The notes beneath the pieces were generated by a model, which made no database searches, had not been told where the DNA came from, and was given only the letters and a program-made list of their open reading frames with translations. Below, in pieces: positions 32,447 through 33,786 of a stretch of 33,786 nucleotides of DNA. The DNA is from Clostridiales bacterium (GTDB lineage: Bacteria; Bacillota; Limnochordia; Darwinibacteriales; B1SED10-159), in NCBI GenBank assembly GCA_003551965.1, contig PUOC01000011.1:1-33786 (forward strand). The letters are read 5' to 3'. Each line of letters opens with the position of its first letter. Within the stretch, counting starts at the first letter, position 1. The position numbers were made by a program, and so were the translations under genes.

Positions 32447-33688
32447 CTAGATCCAACTGCGCAGCTGTAGGGCTTCGTGCAATCGGTCCAGCGAAACCAT
32501 ATATGCAGCTGTGCGGAGGGGTACCCCTTTTAGCTCGCGCATTTCCCAAGTGGCGTTGAATGCTTCATGCATTGCGGTGCGGAGCTTCTTGTGCACTTCT
32601 TCCGCACTCCAGTAATAGCCCATTTGGTTCTGCACCCACTCATAGTATGACACAATCACTCCACCGGCATTGGCGAGAATGTCCGGAATGACGACAATAT
32701 CGCGTGCATAGAGGATGCTGTCAGCTTCCGGCGTCGTTGGCCCGTTGGCGGCCTCGGCGATGATCGCTGCTTTAATGTCGGCAGCATTTTGCTCTGTGAT
32801 CTGATTTTCCAGGGCGGCCGGTACAAGGATGGTGCAGTCCAGAGTCAAGAGCTCGTCGCTGCTGATTTCTTCACTGCCGCCAAATCCTTTCACACTTCCG
32901 GTGGAATCCTTATGTTGGATCAGTTCCTCGACATTCAGGCCATTGGCCGAATAGACCGCGCCAGAGGAATCGCTGGCCGCGAGAATGTCCACATCCCAAT
33001 CGGCCAATAAACGGGCAGCATGGGCACCGGCATTGCCAAACCCTTGAATCACTGCAGTGCTTTGACTGAGGCGAATGTCCAATTTCCTCGCGGCGTCGCG
33101 GATGGCAAATGCACAGCCCTGTGCCGTGGCCGAATCGCGCCCTTCTGATCCGCCCAAGATAATCGGCTTTCCGGTAATCACCCCAAATTGGTTGATTCCG
33201 GCTCGGCTTTTGGAATATTCATCCATCATCCACGCCATGATCTGGCTGTCGGTATAGACATCAGGTGCCGGAATATCCTGATCAGCACCGAGGTTTCTGG
33301 CTAGAATACGGATATACCCTCTGCTCAGCCGTTCTAGTTCGCCTTGTGACAGCTTGCGGGGATCGCATACAACGCCCCCTTTGCCGCCGCCATAGGGGAG
33401 GCCGACCACACCGCATTTAAAGGTCATCCACATGCTGAGGGCCATGACCTCTTCCTGGGTTACATCAGGATGAAACCGGATTCCGCCTTTGCAGGGCCCG
33501 AGGGCATCGGTGTGTTGAGAGCGGTATCCAACAAAGGTCTTGGTACGCCCATCATCCATTTTTACTGGAATCGATACCTGCAGACAGCGTTGCGGAAGTT
33601 TGAGGACTTCATAGACGTCCTCGCACAGGTTCATTACCGTGCACGCCTGTTGCAGCTGTTCTTGAACCATGGTTAGCGCATTTTTCAT
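32447..33688 (-). CDS. Glutamate dehydrogenase (Glu/Leu/Phe/Val dehydrogenase family)
   Basis: 413-residue cytoplasmic enzyme interconverting glutamate and 2-oxoglutarate plus ammonia, close in size to RocG/GudB. Substrate-site lysines are Lys67 (GPCKGGIRFHP), Lys91 (MTFKCGVVGLPYGGGKGG) and Lys103; the catalytic Asp is in DIPAPDVYTD, and the Rossmann motif is GFGNAG. The C-terminal segment PDILANAGGVIVSYYEWVQN is typical. ATG 33688 follows GAGGTGA on the minus strand. The gene is convergent with the ABC operon. Cofactor preference cannot be told safely. The AT-rich upstream segment (33700-33786) should hold the promoter, but I cannot place it with certainty. Confidence 0.95.
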   Translation of the reverse strand: MKNALTMVQEQLQQACTVMNLCEDVYEVLKLPQRCLQVSIPVKMDDGRTKTFVGYRSQHTDALGPCKGGIRFHPDVTQEEVMALSMWMTFKCGVVGLPYGGGKGGVVCDPRKLSQGELERLSRGYIRILARNLGADQDIPAPDVYTDSQIMAWMMDEYSKSRAGINQFGVITGKPIILGGSEGRDSATAQGCAFAIRDAARKLDIRLSQSTAVIQGFGNAGAHAARLLADWDVDILAASDSSGAVYSANGLNVEELIQHKDSTGSVKGFGGSEEISSDELLTLDCTILVPAALENQITEQNAADIKAAIIAEAANGPTTPEADSILYARDIVVIPDILANAGGVIVSYYEWVQNQMGYYWSAEEVHKKLRTAMHEAFNATWEMRELKGVPLRTAAYMVSLDRLHEALQLRSWI

Positions 33689-33786
33689 CTTCTCACCTCA
33701 GATAGTTGGACTAATATCTAAACACTTTTCGTGAAAAAACATGAATACCCTCTTGGTTTTCGCAATCGATAGTGTTAAAAAAATAA

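Overview
The window is 33.8 kb of chromosomal DNA, probably from an anaerobic Bacillota (Clostridia- or Limnochordia-like) bacterium. This rests on gene content: strong AGGAGG-type ribosome sites with many GTG/TTG starts, a PadR/HAAS pair, a Lon-like AAA_32 protease, COG3580/COG3581/BadF activase genes, ARG-box-like operators and oxygen-sensitive enzymes (selenocysteine formate dehydrogenase, lysine 2,3-aminomutase). I see no phage, IS element, CRISPR array, rRNA or tRNA. The assignment below phylum is a guess.

Layout. 1-1804: 3' part of a Lon-like protease. 1933-4860: three tightly packed genes related to 2-hydroxyacyl-CoA dehydratase activators. 4970-6139: tRNA 2-selenouridine synthase (selU/mnmH). 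6348-6989 (minus): mobA. 7382-14470: fdhE, a formate dehydrogenase catalytic subunit read through an in-frame UGA (selenocysteine 201, with a good bacterial SECIS hairpin just behind it), its four-cluster Fe-S subunit, then RnfC and RnfD, ending at an intrinsic terminator. 14766-16076: a cysteine-rich Fe-S protein with a possible winged helix. 16348-18497: MATE exporter and a GNAT acetyltransferase, both behind structured leaders. 18718-23663: an osmoadaptation group (BCCT transporter, an unrecognised 204-residue protein, lysine 2,3-aminomutase and beta-lysine acetyltransferase). 23654-24400 (minus): carboxylesterase. 24512-27255: mnmA, an MFS transporter and a DUF503 protein. 27579-28927: PadR regulator and HAAS membrane protein under a promoter that contains a perfect 17-bp palindrome. 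29414-32377: polar amino-acid ABC transporter with two ARG-box-like sites. 32447-33688 (minus): glutamate dehydrogenase.

How the genes fit together. The centre is formate and selenium metabolism. MobA supplies the guanylated molybdopterin cofactor, FdhE matures the enzyme, and selenium is used both as selenocysteine and, through SelU acting after MnmA, in the tRNA wobble base. The most unusual arrangement is a Tat-exported formate dehydrogenase whose usual cytochrome b subunit (FdnI) is replaced in the operon by RnfC and RnfD, without RnfA, B, E or G. I infer a formate:NAD+ oxidoreductase in which FdhAB feeds electrons to the outward-facing flavin of RnfD and on to RnfC. The BCCT transporter plus AblA/AblB point to life under salt stress. 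The ABC transporter and glutamate dehydrogenase suggest amino-acid (probably arginine-type) uptake and catabolism. Several intergenic stretches carry strong inverted repeats that may be regulatory RNAs; I could not match them to known classes by eye.
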